A stretch of DNA of 64,000 nucleotides from Rhizaria sp. SCN 62-66 (taxonomy: Eukaryota > Rhizaria, unplaced), in contig MEDY01000023.1 of NCBI GenBank assembly GCA_001724265.1, positions 62,001-126,000 of the forward strand. Direction: 5' to 3'. The notes under the pieces are model-generated. The model was not told the DNA's origin, ran no database searches, and was given only the letters and a program-made list of their open reading frames with translations. Each line of letters begins with the position of its first letter. The first letter of the stretch is position 1. Shown piece after piece: positions 12,201-24,789 of this stretch. Position numbers and translations under genes: made by a program.

Positions 12201-12897
12201 TTTTAATTTCACGTATTCCATTCTTTGTTTCTCTTATTGACCACTCCAGGCTCTTGCGCTCGTGTGGGGCCTGTTCCGCCACGAGCACAAGGTCTCTGTC
12301 ATGCACGTGCAGCTTAAGCGCCACAACGAGTACGACCAGCCGATCCGCAACAAGGACCCGATGCACTTCCAGGTCGGTTTCCGCCGTTTCCTCACCGCGC
12401 CGATCTTCTCCGAGCAGTGCAAGGGCACCACGAAGCTGCTGATGCAGCGCTTTGTGCCGCAGGACGTCAACTTCGTCGCCTCGTTCTACGCGCGCGTGAT
12501 GTTCCCCTCTGCCACGGTTCTCATGTTCCCAGCGCACGTGCTCGGCAGCTACAAAGACGAATTCCCCTTCAACCCCCTGGCGGCGTCTGGCACACTGCTG
12601 ACCTGCGACCCGAACCGGCTCGTTCTCAAGCGCGCCGTGCTGACTGGCTACCCCGTCAAGGCCTCGTATAACACGGCCGTCGTCAAGCACATGTTCTCCA
12701 CGCCCAGCGACGTGCAGTGGTTCAAACCCGTCGAGCTGTGGACCAAGACGGGTTTGTACGGACGCATCACCGACTCACGCGGTCTGCACGGTCTGTTCAA
12801 GGCGTCGTTCAGCAACGTTATGAAGCACAAGAAGCCGGTGCACATGACGCTTTACAAGCGTCAGTTCCCCGTCTGGAACCCCTCCACGCTCGGCTAA
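9243..12897 (+). CDS. TSR1: Ribosome biogenesis protein Tsr1
   Basis: Tsr1 is a GTPase-like factor bound to pre-40S ribosomes, needed for late 20S pre-rRNA processing. Five exons: 9243-10508, 10625-10825, 10970-11763, 11900-12077 and 12250-12897, ending in TAA; 1028 residues, longer than the roughly 800 usual for the family. Four introns begin GTACGT, GTTCGT, GTACGT and GTATGT, and all phases fit. Family blocks include a basic N-terminus with HHHRSSLKQTSKPFKGF, a degenerate GTPase region with VADVAKVADVVLFVMNP, RPLRSFRQSAWDHHESLP followed by YGRILQFANFT, and near the C-terminus VQWFKPVELWTK then YKRQFPVW. The acidic segment of exon 3 is typical. No in-frame TAG. Start ATG 9243 follows a pyrimidine-rich leader. 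This is the best-defined gene for learning splice signals in the window. Confidence 0.96.
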
Positions 12898-13442
12898 GCA
12901 AGAACTGATACGTGCGCGCAACAGCGTTTGTTATTCGCAGTCGGATATGATAGCTTTATATTGTGTTTTACCCATATTGGACAAGTTAGAAAGAGTGAGC
13001 GAGCGAAGGGGCAGGGCAGGCTAAGCGGCGCTTCAGAAGGAAAAATGTTTTTGATATGTTTTTAGTTATATATTCCAGCAATACACATTGTGTTCTCCTC
13101 AACCATCAAGTTCCTGTCTGATAACCTATTGTTTCAGAGAGGCGTGTCTGTTTTATTGTTGGATACGGTCTGAATGAGACTTGCTTGCCTCGCTGCGGTG
13201 GCGGATCGGCAGGGTGGCCGAGAGAGACGTTACTTGGGTGGGTCAAAGTATGATTAGAAAAGAATCAGTATCTCGATCAAACGGCTGTTGTTTTGCAAAA
13301 TACTAGAAATAACGAGTAGTTTATAACCTAAAATATTGTTGATTCTTGTTTTATTTTGAATAGCAATTAATCTTGCCTTTGAAATTCCTCAGGCTTGATC
13401 TCGGTTAAAACGTCTTGTTGGAGCCTCTCTCGCTCTCCCGTG
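12898..13442. other. Intergenic
   Basis: A 545-base AT-rich spacer between two genes on the same strand. It should hold the Tsr1 3' UTR and the promoter of the ASH-domain gene. No gene or repeat seen. Confidence 0.55.
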
Positions 13443-16400
13443 ATGGCGTCCCAGTACGCAGACTACGCGTCGCACGCGCTGCCGCCCGCCACGGCGGCTG
13501 CCCCACCCGCGTTCCCGGCCCGCGAGCGCATTCCTATGCCGCCGCCCCTGCACCAGCGCCACAGCAGCAGCGCCGCGCTCTCGGCCACAGCCGCAGCAAC
13601 GGCCAGCGCCAGCAGCGCCAGTAGCGCAAGCCCTCTGCTGTCGACCCAACGCTCCGCCTCCGCCGCTGCGGCCGGCGGCAGTGACGTCAAGCGTAGCCTT
13701 ATCCTCTCCGCGTCTGCGCAGTTCATCGCCGACCTGCGCGCGTCGCTGCAGCGCCAGTCGCAGGCGCTCCGCCTGCTCGCGCAGCAGCGTACTGACAAGC
13801 GCATGAGCATCGCCTCGACGGACCACGTGCTCTCCGCGCTTCGCCAGCAGCTCGCACAGATTATGCAGGGCCAGGCGCAGGGCCAGGGCCACAACGCGGC
13901 CGAGGTCGCGGCACGCATCGCGTCGCTCGAGGCCTCGCGCGCCGGCGAGGAGGCCGCGCTGGCCGCTTTGTCGCAGCAGCTCAACGACGCTGAGCGCGCG
14001 CACGATAAGACGCAGGCGGAGCTCTACAAGCACGCCGAGGTTGAGGCCGCGATTGCGCAGGTGAGACAGGAGGAGGCCGACGAGACTGACCGCCGTGCCG
14101 CCGCCACCATCGGCAGCCACAGCCACAGCACCTCGCGTGGCCCGCGTCCTGGCTACACGACCGCTACGAGCAGCGATAACATTAACGGTAGCGCGGAGAG
14201 CGACGCGAGCTCATTCGCGGACACCAGTCGTCTGTTTCCCCCGGGCTCGCGCTTTCAGTCGACGCTGCAGCCGGGTGCTGTGGCCAACACGCTCAAGCCC
14301 ACGTTCGCGGCCCGCGCCGCCGCGGCCGCCGCCAGTGAGGCCGCTGCCGCTGAGGCCGCTGCTGCCGCTGCATCGCGCACGGGGTCCCTGCAGGCCAGCG
14401 TGGCGGCGTCGCGGCTTGCTATCTCCGCGGCCGCCGCGGGCAGGATTGCGGCCGCCGAGGCCAAGGCCAACACACAGGTACGGCGAGCTAGCGATGATAT
14501 TATTGTGATATTTTCTCTCGGATTCGAATATTTTCTCCACTTTAACCGGGGTATTTGCAGATATTGGTCTCTATTTATTGTAATTTTAAGTCATTAAAAC
14601 AATTAATTCTTACAAAATCGATATATCTTTCACTTTGTAACTCCTTGCCTTGTTCGCTTCCGACAGGCGCTGGAGCGTGTGGAGCTCAACGCCGCCGGCA
14701 TCAACGCTGACGCAGTGCTCGCCGTGCGCGATGAAGCCGAGGCCGCAGAGCGCCGTGCCGCCGAGCGCGCGCAGCGCCTCCGCGCCAGTGCGGCCAAGAT
14801 TGCGCACGACGTCGCGGAGGAGAGTCGCCACGCGATCGCTGAGGTACGTGGTCACAGACTGATAACAAGTAGAAACTGGACACTCAAAGAGAGATTTGTT
14901 ATTGGAGCTATATTAAAGCTGGGAACAACGGGATATTTAAGTTCTGAACCTCATTATATATTCTCAATCTCCACTTTTCTTTCATCGTGTGCCATATTTG
15001 CGCTTCTGTAGGCCGAGAAGGCGCAGCAGGAGGAGGCCCGCCATCGCGCGATCCGCGGCCACCTTGGCCGCTCTGCACTCTCTAATCCGGACCTCGCCGT
15101 GGCGCCCGCGGCGACGCAGCGCGCGCTGGACGCCGCGCTGGTGCAAATGGACCGCGCGAGCGTCGAGTTGCACTCCGTGACGGGACCGGGCGCGGGCGCG
15201 CGCAGGCACGAGGCGCGCCTGGCGGCCGCGGCCGAGGCGGCGGAGGCGGCCGCCACGGCGGAGCGCCAGCGCGGGCAGACGCTGCCTTACAGCACCGCCG
15301 ATATCGCTAGTATTAAGGCTAGCGAGGCCGCAAGTAACAACAATAACAACAGTAACACCGCAAAGCAGCAGCAGCCGGATCAGCCCGAGTCAGAGCAGAA
15401 GGCCGCGAGCTACGTTGTTAATGGCCCGCCCTACTTGCCCCGCAGCGCGATGCCCCGGAGCACCGCCATCACTGCCAGCAGCAACCCCGAGAGCGACACC
15501 GCAGCGGGCGGTCTTGACAGCGACAACGACACTGACGACATCTCGGCGTCTAGTCCCAGCGATCTTTCCGCCGCCGCGCTCGCCGCCGCCGCGGCCCGCG
15601 CCCGCGCGGACGTGTCGCAGACCGAGCGGCTGGCGCACATGCTACAGGCCTCGGCCGCGGGCCGCGCCGCGCGGTCCGCCCCGGCGCAAGCGCGAGCGCT
15701 GGCGGCCGTGGCGGCGCAGCGCGAGCGCCAGGCGCGCGGCGAGAACAAACTCGTCTGTGGGCGCGCGTACGAGACGCCCGTGTTTACGTTTACGCCAGGG
15801 TCCGTCGATTTCCCCGACTTTGCGCCCGGGAAGCAGTACGCGCGCCGGATCACGGCGACCAATGTGTCTTTCGGGCCCAACTCGATCCGCCCCCTTCCTT
15901 GCCCCGAGCCAGGTACGACTCAGAAGAGATCTTTTGTCTCGACATATCTCAATAATTTTTGTTAATTGTTAGATATCGTTTGTTTATTCGGATATTAAAA
16001 GTATTTAAAAATATATTTAGACAATATTTACCCATAAATCACTCCAAAATGCTTGATTTTTGGATAATCTCCGCCACAGGACCGCTGGCGGGCTCCGTGC
16101 GCGTGTCGCACACCCCCGCACCGGCCGGCATGCCCGCGGGCACCACGGCGGCCTTCACGGTGCATTTTGCCCCGCGCCGCTTCCTCCCCGTGTCCACCGC
16201 AGTGACGCTACTGACCGAGGCGGGCCCGTTGACGCTGCCGGTGCGCGCGCGGCCTCCGCGCGCGCGCATCGCACTGTCACTGCCGCTGTCGCAGAACAGC
16301 AGCACCAGTCTCGGCGCCACAATCAGCTCCCGCGCCAACGCCAACGACAGCGAGAGCGCTGGCGCCAGCGCGAGCGCGAGTGAGTCGTCTGCTGCGGCGC

Positions 16401-19400
16401 TGGTCAGGCATCAAGTGACTGTGAGCGCGAGTCTGTCACTGGGCAGCGTCGTCGTCGGCGGAGCGCTCAAGAAGAGCTTTGTGGTGAGCAACAACGGCGC
16501 GATTCCGGTCAAGCTGCGCATGATGCTGGCGCCTCTCGAAGGAGACAGTGATGATAGCAACGACGAAATGATCAGTTTCAACAACAACTCTGATTTTGGC
16601 GGCAACACCAACATGGTCCACGGTCATGTGAACTACTCCTACAACGGCGATGAGCAGCCCTCGCAGCGCGGTGACCAGCTTCCTGTCCTGCCCCTGAGCA
16701 CGCTGAGCGCCCCGTACAGCACACAGTCGCTGGTGCTGCGCGGGTACTCTTCCACCACGGTGACCGTGAGTTTCTCCGCCGTTTCCCCCGGCGCCGTCAA
16801 GGCGGTGCTCCGCGTTGCCGCCCGCCTGCTGTGCGCCAGCGACGTTTACCACGAGCCCGCGGATACCGCGGTCGGCACGCCCGCCGCGGTGGCGTTCTCG
16901 AGCCGCAACCCGCTCACCAGCGACGTCAGCGCCAGCGGCTACGCGATGCACAGCGCGGGCAACGAGATCACGCACGACGGCGACGGCACTGCCGGCAACG
17001 ACGGCGCTAATTCAAGCGCGAGCGCGGTCGTGATTGAGCCCGGCGTGGCGCCCACGGACGCGCACTGCCAGTTCCTCACGGGTGTGTACGCGCCGGACCC
17101 GCCCTCGCGCTTCGCCAATACGCTCGCACCGGCCACTAAGGACGCTGCCAGCTTGACCACCTACGGCAGCGAAAACGATAAGAACAGGAGCGGTGGTGAC
17201 CGTGAGCGCGCGCTGCTGGCGGCCGTCGCCGCCGACCGCGACGACACGGCGCCGTGGCCCGAGCTCGCGCTGTCCGCAGCGACTCTGCAGCGCACGCATC
17301 CGACGACGCTGGCGTCTGTGTGGCGGTCGCCGCGGCGCTGGGATGTGCTCGTCACGGCCACGGCCACGGACCTCCCGCTCATCCTCGTCCCGCACCCGCC
17401 CCGCAACGCCAAGGCCAGCGCCAGTGCCGGTGACGTTTCCATCGCGATCTCCCCGCTTTCTGGCTACACAGGGCCCCTGGGCGGGACCAACACCGCCACC
17501 GCCGCGGTGGCTATGGCGGGCGTGGCGGGTGGGGACACCGTGCTGGACATGCAGGTCTGCGGCGTGGGCAAAACACACCGCGCCGCGCTCGGCGTGCGCA
17601 GTCTGGCCACAGCGACGACACGGGTCGACTTCACCGTCCCCGCCTGGGCCGCGGGCGCTGTCACGGTCACGCCCAGGACGCTCTTCGTGCAGGGCGTCGC
17701 CGCCGCCAGCGACGGCGATGCGCAGCAACAGCAGCAACAACATCAGCAGCTGTTGCAGCAGGTGACGGTGACTGTGGCTGCTACAGCGGCGTTCAGGAGG
17801 GAAGCGCGTCGCCGCAACAAGCTCGCTCTGAACATGAACGCTGGCGGCACTCTCCGTGCGACACTGGGCGGCAATGGCTTTGGCGCTACGGCGGCTGTGA
17901 ACGACACCAGCAATAAGATGACGCTCTATGGCGACACCAGTGCTAGAACTGCTACTTACGATGATGACGGCGTTGATGGCGACAGCTACTACTCCGACGA
18001 CCACAAGTTCGGCGGCGGCGGCGGCTTCGGTTCGATCCAGGGCGGATTACACTCCACCCTTGCGCCGGGACTCTACGACCCGCTGGACCTGCTATGCCTG
18101 AGCATCAAGGTGACGTCTCCGTCGCACAGCATCCCGCTGCCACTGACGCTGCTGGCGCGCCTGTGCTCGAGCCAGCTGCGCGTGTCGTCGCGCGCGCTGT
18201 CATTCGGCACGTGCTTCACGGGACAGACTGCGGCGTTGGCGCTCACGGTCACTAACCCGGCGCCGTACGTCGCGCACGTCGCCGTGTCAGGGCTCGGTAT
18301 CAGCACCACGGGCGGCGCAGCCGTGCTCGCGCTTGACGCCGGCGCCGCCGCTGTCAGCACCAACAACAACAGTAACAACAGCAATAACAATAACAGTAGC
18401 AGCGCGAGTGCGGGCGCCAACACGGCAAACACTGCGGTTGCGAATAAGACTGTCGCGCGCGCTGGTGCGAATAGTGCGCGTGCTGGCCCTAGCGCGGACT
18501 GCTTTGCCATCCCCCCGGCATCCTCTGTGACCGTCTACGTTCTCGTCACGCCTACCGCGCTGGCGCCCGTCGAAGGCACTGTTACACTCACTCCGCTGCG
18601 GGCGTCGCCTGTGGTCGTCAAGGTAAGCGGCCGCGCCGCCGCGCCGCCGCTGCTGCTGTCCGCGGCCGTGCTGCGCGTGCCGCCCACGGCCGACGGCGAC
18701 AGCTGCATCGCGACTTTCACCGTCACCAACACCAGCAACACGCATAAGTACGTCGAAGCGAGAGCAGTTAACGCTATGAAGCGCCGATCATATTCAATTG
18801 TATAGTTTTATGTGAAATTTTCCGAATGCATCGTGGTGATCGGTATTGAGATGTACGTTTCTGCTTTACTATGGAGTTCTATCACTGACATATCTCCACT
18901 CTTGTTTCTTGTTACTGCTGCATCACAGGACCTTCTCGCTCTCAGCCCCGGCCCCCGCGACGACGGTCAGCGGCCAGACCGACAGCGACGGACTCGGCAA
19001 CGGCGGTTTCACTCTGCCCCGTGCCCTTGGGCGGCTTATCTTTGACGCTGGCGACGAGAACATCACCGCTGACGCGGCTGACTCGGCGGGTAGCACTTCC
19101 GAGGGCGGCTCAGCTTTGAGCGGGGGCGGCCTGACCTCCTCCGCGCTGAGCAGGTACTTAGACCCGCCTTTAGCGCCCGGCTCGCTTGCCGAGCTCTCCG
19201 GCGGCGCAGGTACGGCCAACATCCCCCTCAACACGCTCGCCAACACCCCCGCGATTGTAAGTGCCATCTGCTCGGGGTACTTAGAGTTCAGCCCCAGTCT
19301 TAAAACGCTCGCGCCAGGTGAATGCACCGAAGTCCAGGTCACGTTTGCGCCGCAGATGTTTGCGCGCCTCGCCTCCGCGCTCGCCCGCAGCAACAGCCCC

Positions 19401-22400
19401 GGCAGCAGCAACGCCAAGAGCAACGCGAGCCTCGGCGCCGACGCTGGCACTGGCGCTGGGACTGACTCGACTGCTGCCGCGTCTTCGCTGTCGTCGGCGG
19501 CGGGCGCGGCGTCGCTGGTCTCGTTCTCCGGTCCGCTGGCCGAGGCCGCGTCGCTCGATGCGCTCTTGTTTCCCGCCCATAGCCAGCAGTCCAACAGCAC
19601 CAACGGCAGCAGCAACAACAACAACGGCAGTAACAGAGCGAGCTCAAGCGCAGGCCAGTTCGCCTTCGACGGCAACTACGGCGGCTTCAACGACGACGAT
19701 GAGGGCGCCGACTTCGACTCCTTCGGCATGCACGCCTCTCTCGCCGCCGCCAACAGCAGCAGCGGAGGCGGCGTGCGCAGCGAGATCCCCGGTTTGGCTC
19801 CGGTCCCGCCTAGCGCCAGCGCAGGGTTTGCCGCGCTCTGGCGCCGCCACGGCCGCCACCGCGTCGCTATCCACGTCCAGTCGCAGCCGCAGTCAGCGGG
19901 CGTCGCTGCTATTAACCGTAGCAGCGGCGGTGACTCTATCGCGACGATGTTCCTGACTGTGGAGACGACTGCGACGCTGCCGGCGCTGCGCGCGTCGGTG
20001 TCCACACTGCGCTTCGGCTGCGTCGCCTCGAGCGCCAGCGCCGCGCTCACAGTGCGCCTCGCGAACCTGACTTCGGAGCCGCTCGAGGCCGCCGCGCTGC
20101 CGCTGCCGCCGCGCTGCGCCTTCAGGCTCTCGGCGCCTTCGGTCATCGTCCCGCCGCTGGGCACCGCCGTCGCCACCGTCGTCTTCACGCCCGCCGCTGC
20201 CGCCAAGGCAGGGTCCAAGGGCGGCGCCGGTGACAACAGCGCGACGTCCGTCACCGAGGTGCTCACTCCAGGCAGCAACAACAACAACAGCAGCAGTAGC
20301 AGCGGGGAGACGGCTGCGGCGGAGCAGCGCCAGGAGCTCGTCTGGCTGGCGCGCCCCGCGGGCCTGCCGACCGCGGCCGCGCAGGCGCGCGCGCTGGCGG
20401 AGCGGCCCGTGGCGCGCGTGCGCGTGACGGTGACGGGGCAGGCCGTGACGCCAGTCGTCGCGCTCGCGCTGCCGCCCGCGCCGCACCTTTCGCTCATGTT
20501 AAGTCAAAACAACAACAACAGCAGCAGCAGCAATGCTGCCGTGGGTGCTAACGTTTCTCCCGCTGCTGCCGCCAGTGTCAGCGCTGCTAGCCGTGTGACC
20601 ACCGCTACGGCGAGTGATGCCAGTCGCAACAACAACAACAGCAACAGCAGCAGCGTCAACGGCGGCAGCAGCGGCTTGAGCCCGAGCACGAACACCGGCA
20701 CCGAGGGCTGGTCTGCGGTGAGCACGACTGGCGGCGCGCGGCCAGTGCTGTTTGCCTTCATGGGCGACGTTCTCGCGGGCGACTCAGCGACGCGCGCGCT
20801 GGTGATCCGCAATGAGTCCGCGCTCGCCACGCTCAGCTTTGCGCTCAACGCGCCCGTGTCGCTGGCGTCTCTGGTCCGAAGCGGCAGCAACGACAAGACG
20901 AAGGGCAGGGCGAGTGCCAAGGGAAGCAAAAATGCCAAGAGCGCGCCCGCAAAGGCTGGTGACGCGAGTGCGAGCGCACAGCAGATGGCTGTGAGCAGCG
21001 CGAGTTCTGGTTATAGCCACGCGAGCGCCTTCACCATGGAGCCGTCTTCGCTGAAGCTGCCGCCGAAGCGCTCCGCCGTGGTGCTGCTGCGCTACTCGCC
21101 GCAGACGCCGTCGGCGTTAAGTCAGGCCGCGTACGACCTGGGCGGGGCGGTGCTCGTGATGCACGGCCGCGCCCACGCGAGGCAGATGTTCGTTCTCAGC
21201 AGCAACGGCGACGGCGACAGCGCGGCCGCGAGTGCGACGACTGTGCCTCAGCTTATCAACGGCAGCACCAGTGCGTCCAGCGATGGCAAGAGAGCCATTT
21301 GCGCGACCGCTGCGCAGCCGGCGTGTCTGTTCGACCCTTGGGCCCACCCCAACCGGAGCAGTGTTGCTACCGCCGCCTCCAGCAGCAGCAGCAGCGGCTC
21401 TGGCAGCAACGCTGCGCCGGTCGCGGGCGGTGCGGCCACGGTTGTCCGCAGCAGCACGCACGCCGCGCTGGCGCTGGCCATCTCGCGCGCCTCCGTTCTC
21501 CGCGCCTCCAAGGGCGCCATGGAGGCGCGGTCGCAGGCTCACTCACAGGCACAGGCGCAGTCTCATGCACTCTGCAGCACCAGCGCCCCCGGCGGTGCGG
21601 TGGAGACCGGGCTGCCCGGCGTGCGCTACGTGCCCGCAGGCGCGTTCCTGGACGGTGCTGAGCCCGACGCCGGCGCGTTGCTGCCGCTCGTGCTCTCGAC
21701 CGCGGGCACGCCCGCCGCTGGCGCTGCCACTGGCGCTGGCGCTGCTAGCGCGGGCGCGGGCGCGGGCGCAGGCGCTTTGGGTGGCGACTTGCAGGCGCTG
21801 CAGGCGCAGCCGTGGTCGCCGGTGCCTGGGCTGGCGCAGTCCGCCACGCTGCTGGCCGCCGGCGCGCTCACGCTGTCTATGAACCCCCCACAGCCTTCCT
21901 CCAGCAGCGCTGAGCAAGTGGCCGTGGGCGCGCCGCAGCAGCAGTCGCAGGCGACTGTGGACAGCGTGCTTGACGCGGCCGCCGCGCAGACGCTTCAGGG
22001 CGCGGCCATCACGGCCGGTCTCGCTCCCCTGCACGACTGCAATAGCGCCAGCTTCAACGCGAGCAGCAGCGGCAGCATCGCGGCGAACGCCCCTGCCAAC
22101 GCTAGCGCTGCCGCGGGTGCTCCTGCGAGCGCCTCCGCTGCTGGCAATGGCGCGGCGGGCAACGACGCGCTGGCGCTGCTGCTGCAGCAGGGCTCCTTTG
22201 GCGGCAAGAGCGCTGCACTGGCGAGCTTCGCCAAGAGTCTCTTCTCGCAGCCCGCGACGGCCTCGCTCTTGCCTGCCGCTCACTGTGGCGTAAGCAGCAC
22301 CGTGAGCACTGCTTCGGCCGGCGCTGGCGGCGCGGGCGCCAAGAAGCCGGCGACTGCGGCTGTTAGCAACATCAGCAGCAGCGGCAGCGGCAGTAGCGCT

Positions 22401-24401
22401 GGTAGCAACAGCGGCCGCGGTCGCCCTGCTTTTGCGACAACCGGCAATGCCAACAGTGTTAACAACGCCAACGCCGCGGCTGCTTCTGGGAGCAACGCGA
22501 GCGCTGCTGCCGGTGCCGCCGCTGCTACGCCTGTGCCCGCGAGTGTGCTCCCGCTGACGCTGAGCGAAGGCGAGCACTCGGTCTCGCTGGCGACCGCGCT
22601 CGTCGCCGCGGGCCTCACCACGGCCGACCGCGTCGCCGCCGCCACCACGGGCCCCGTCGTCGCGCAGCTCGGCGCCGGCGCCGCCGCGGGCACCGGCGCC
22701 GGCGCTGGCGTGGCCGGCAGCGGCAACCTGCTGTTGCTCTCCGCCCCCGTTCAGGCCGCCGCCGCTCCGGCTGCGGCGACGTCGCGCAGCAGCAGCACAA
22801 ACCGCAGGTCCGGAGTCATCAGTAGCAGCGGGGGCGCCAGCAGCGGCGCCGGCTCCAGCTCTGCAGCCGCTGTGGGCGCCACGCACGCCCACGGACACAG
22901 CGCGACGCAACAGCAGCAGCAGCTCCAGCAGCAGCAACAGCAACAGCAGCAGCAGCTGGAGGCCGCGGCGGCGCAGGCCGAGAACGCTCGCCGCAGCCTG
23001 GGCGCGCGCGTGCTGCTGCGTCAGATCGCCGTCGGCTGCGCCGCCGTGGTGCCCGCGCAGCCCGACGCCGCCCTCGTTGCCGGCGCCTACCAGGCCCTCA
23101 CGGACCCCGAGCAGAGCGCCGCGCAGCAGCAGGCCGCCGCCGCAGCCGCCGCCGCAGCCGCCGCGGCCGCTGCGCCGGTGACCGGGGCGGGCACGGCTGC
23201 GGGCCGTCGCGCTGCAGCCGCGGCCGCTGCCGCAGCCGCTGCTGCGGGCAACGCGCCAGTGGGCGCTTCCGCTGCCGCTGCTGCAGGCAAGGGCGGCGCG
23301 GGAGCGAGCACTGGCTCTGCTGCCGGCGCCAGTAGCAGTGGCAGCGCAAACGCCGCTGCTGCGGGCGGCGCGGCGGCCGCTGCGGGCACGGCTGCGGCTG
23401 CCTCTGCTGCCGCAGCGGCCGCGGGCGCAGGATTCACAGGTTCCTTCGCGTTCACCACCGCCGAGGGGCTGCCGCTCGCGGACACGCTGGCGGCGCTGCC
23501 GCAGCAACTCGCCGTCACCCGCGCCAGCGCCGCCAGCGTGGCCGCCGGCGCTCTCCCAGCTGGCGCTGGCTCTGGCCTTGGCGGCATGGGCTCCGGCAGC
23601 AGCGGCGGCGGCGCAGTCCTGCCCGGCAGCGGCAGCAACTCCTCTCGTCCCCCGCGCGGTGGCGCCGGCTCTAGCAGTAGCGGTGACGCGTCCGACGGCA
23701 GCGCCGGCGCCGGGACTCTCGGCGGCGCCGGCTCCGAAGGCCTGCTGTGCGACCCCGCGCTGCTGTCTCCGCTTGACCCGCTGCGGTACGTCACCGTGGA
23801 GCCGGCTTGTGGCGCGCTCAGGCGCGGGCAGAGCGCCGTGGTGTCGATCTGGTTCAACGTCGCGGCCTACGCGCGCGCGCTCAAGGTCACCACGTTCGCC
23901 ACCTTCGCCCCCGCGGCGGCGACCAGCGCGGCCTCGCAGGCGGCGAACGGCGCCGGCGCAGGCGCGAACGGGCAGGACGACGAACAGAGCGCAGGCGCGG
24001 GCGCGGGCCACGGACCTCACTCCTCCGCAAGCGCCGCCGCTCGCGACGGACTGGCCAGCGGCTCTGCTTCTGCGTCTGGCGCTGGCGCTGGCTTGAACGC
24101 GGCGTCTTCCTCATCTGAGGCAGAGGCGGAGGCGGAGGCCGCGCTGCGGGTGGTGCCCCGCGGCGCATCGGACCTCATCCCGCGCTGGGTCAGCGTCCCG
24201 CTCCTGCTCACGCTCCGCGGCGGCGCCACCTCGCTCCCTCTCGGCGCGCAGCACCAGGGCGCAACCGCCGCTGGGGTTGCCGGCGCGGTGGCGTTGGCAG
24301 GAGCCGGGGGCGCGACGGTGGCTGTGCCGGGGGCGCCGGCGCAGACGGTGCAGGTCGTGCTGCGCGCGTTCGTCGATCCGAGCGCCGCGACGGCGGAGTA
24401 A
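13443..24401 (+). CDS. Giant ASH/MSP-domain protein, probable ciliary (CFAP74-like candidate)
   Basis: A 3417-residue protein in five exons: 13443-14477, 14667-14843, 15012-15912, 16080-18747 and 18929-24401, ending in TAA. Introns start GTACGG, GTACGT, GTACGA and GTACGT, with matching phases. The N-terminal 460 residues are Ala/Gln/Glu/Arg-rich and predicted helical or coiled. Several immunoglobulin-like ASH (Hydin/MSP type) modules follow. The clearest are near residues 650-790 (PGSVDFPDFAPGKQY then NVSF, later FTVHFAPRRF), 1400 (LSFGTCFTGQTAALALTVTN), 1560, 1945 (LRFGCVASS) and 3215. ASH modules occur in proteins of cilia, centrosomes and axonemal projections. A coiled-coil N-terminus plus repeated ASH resembles CFAP74, but I cannot exclude Hydin, CFAP47 or Cep192 relatives. 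Long Ala, Ser, Asn, Gln and Gly tracts enlarge the linkers, especially residues 2400-3150. Confidence 0.75.
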
Positions 24402-24789
24402 TTCGCGAATCGATCATCTTTATGTAGCGTTTTCTCGGAAAAACAAATACACAACTTTTACATTTATGTGCGTTGTCAATATCCTCAAGTGACAAGCGTT
24501 GCATTCCCAGATGAAACATGGTTCTTATGCCATATCAGTCTTGACGATAGGAGACAGAGATTCGGGCATATTCGTGTCCTCTAAGAAGTCCGCCGTCTCG
24601 ATGATACAGTTTACTTCTTCTTCGTCCACCGTCTTGAGTGAACTACACTCTGACTTGCGCATATCAAAGACTATACAGCTATCATCTCTGCTCTAAGGAG
24701 AGTGTTTACTTTTTAAACCGTTGCCATAAAAGTTAAACTGCTAATAATTATTTTTATTTTTCCACATTGTTACGTTTTCGCTCCGCAGA
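24402..24789. other. Intergenic / possible 5' UTR intron
   Basis: An AT-rich spacer. A T-rich tract ending CTCCGCAG lies directly before the ATG at 24790 and looks like a 3' splice site, so the next gene may have a 5' UTR intron. A short frame near 24511-24696 has no recognisable content. Confidence 0.4.

Noticed and set aside
21543-24020. An 825-codon minus-strand frame opposite the ASH-domain gene
   Set aside because: An Arg/Gly/Ala-rich antisense shadow caused by GC-rich repeats; no start context, domain or splice signals.
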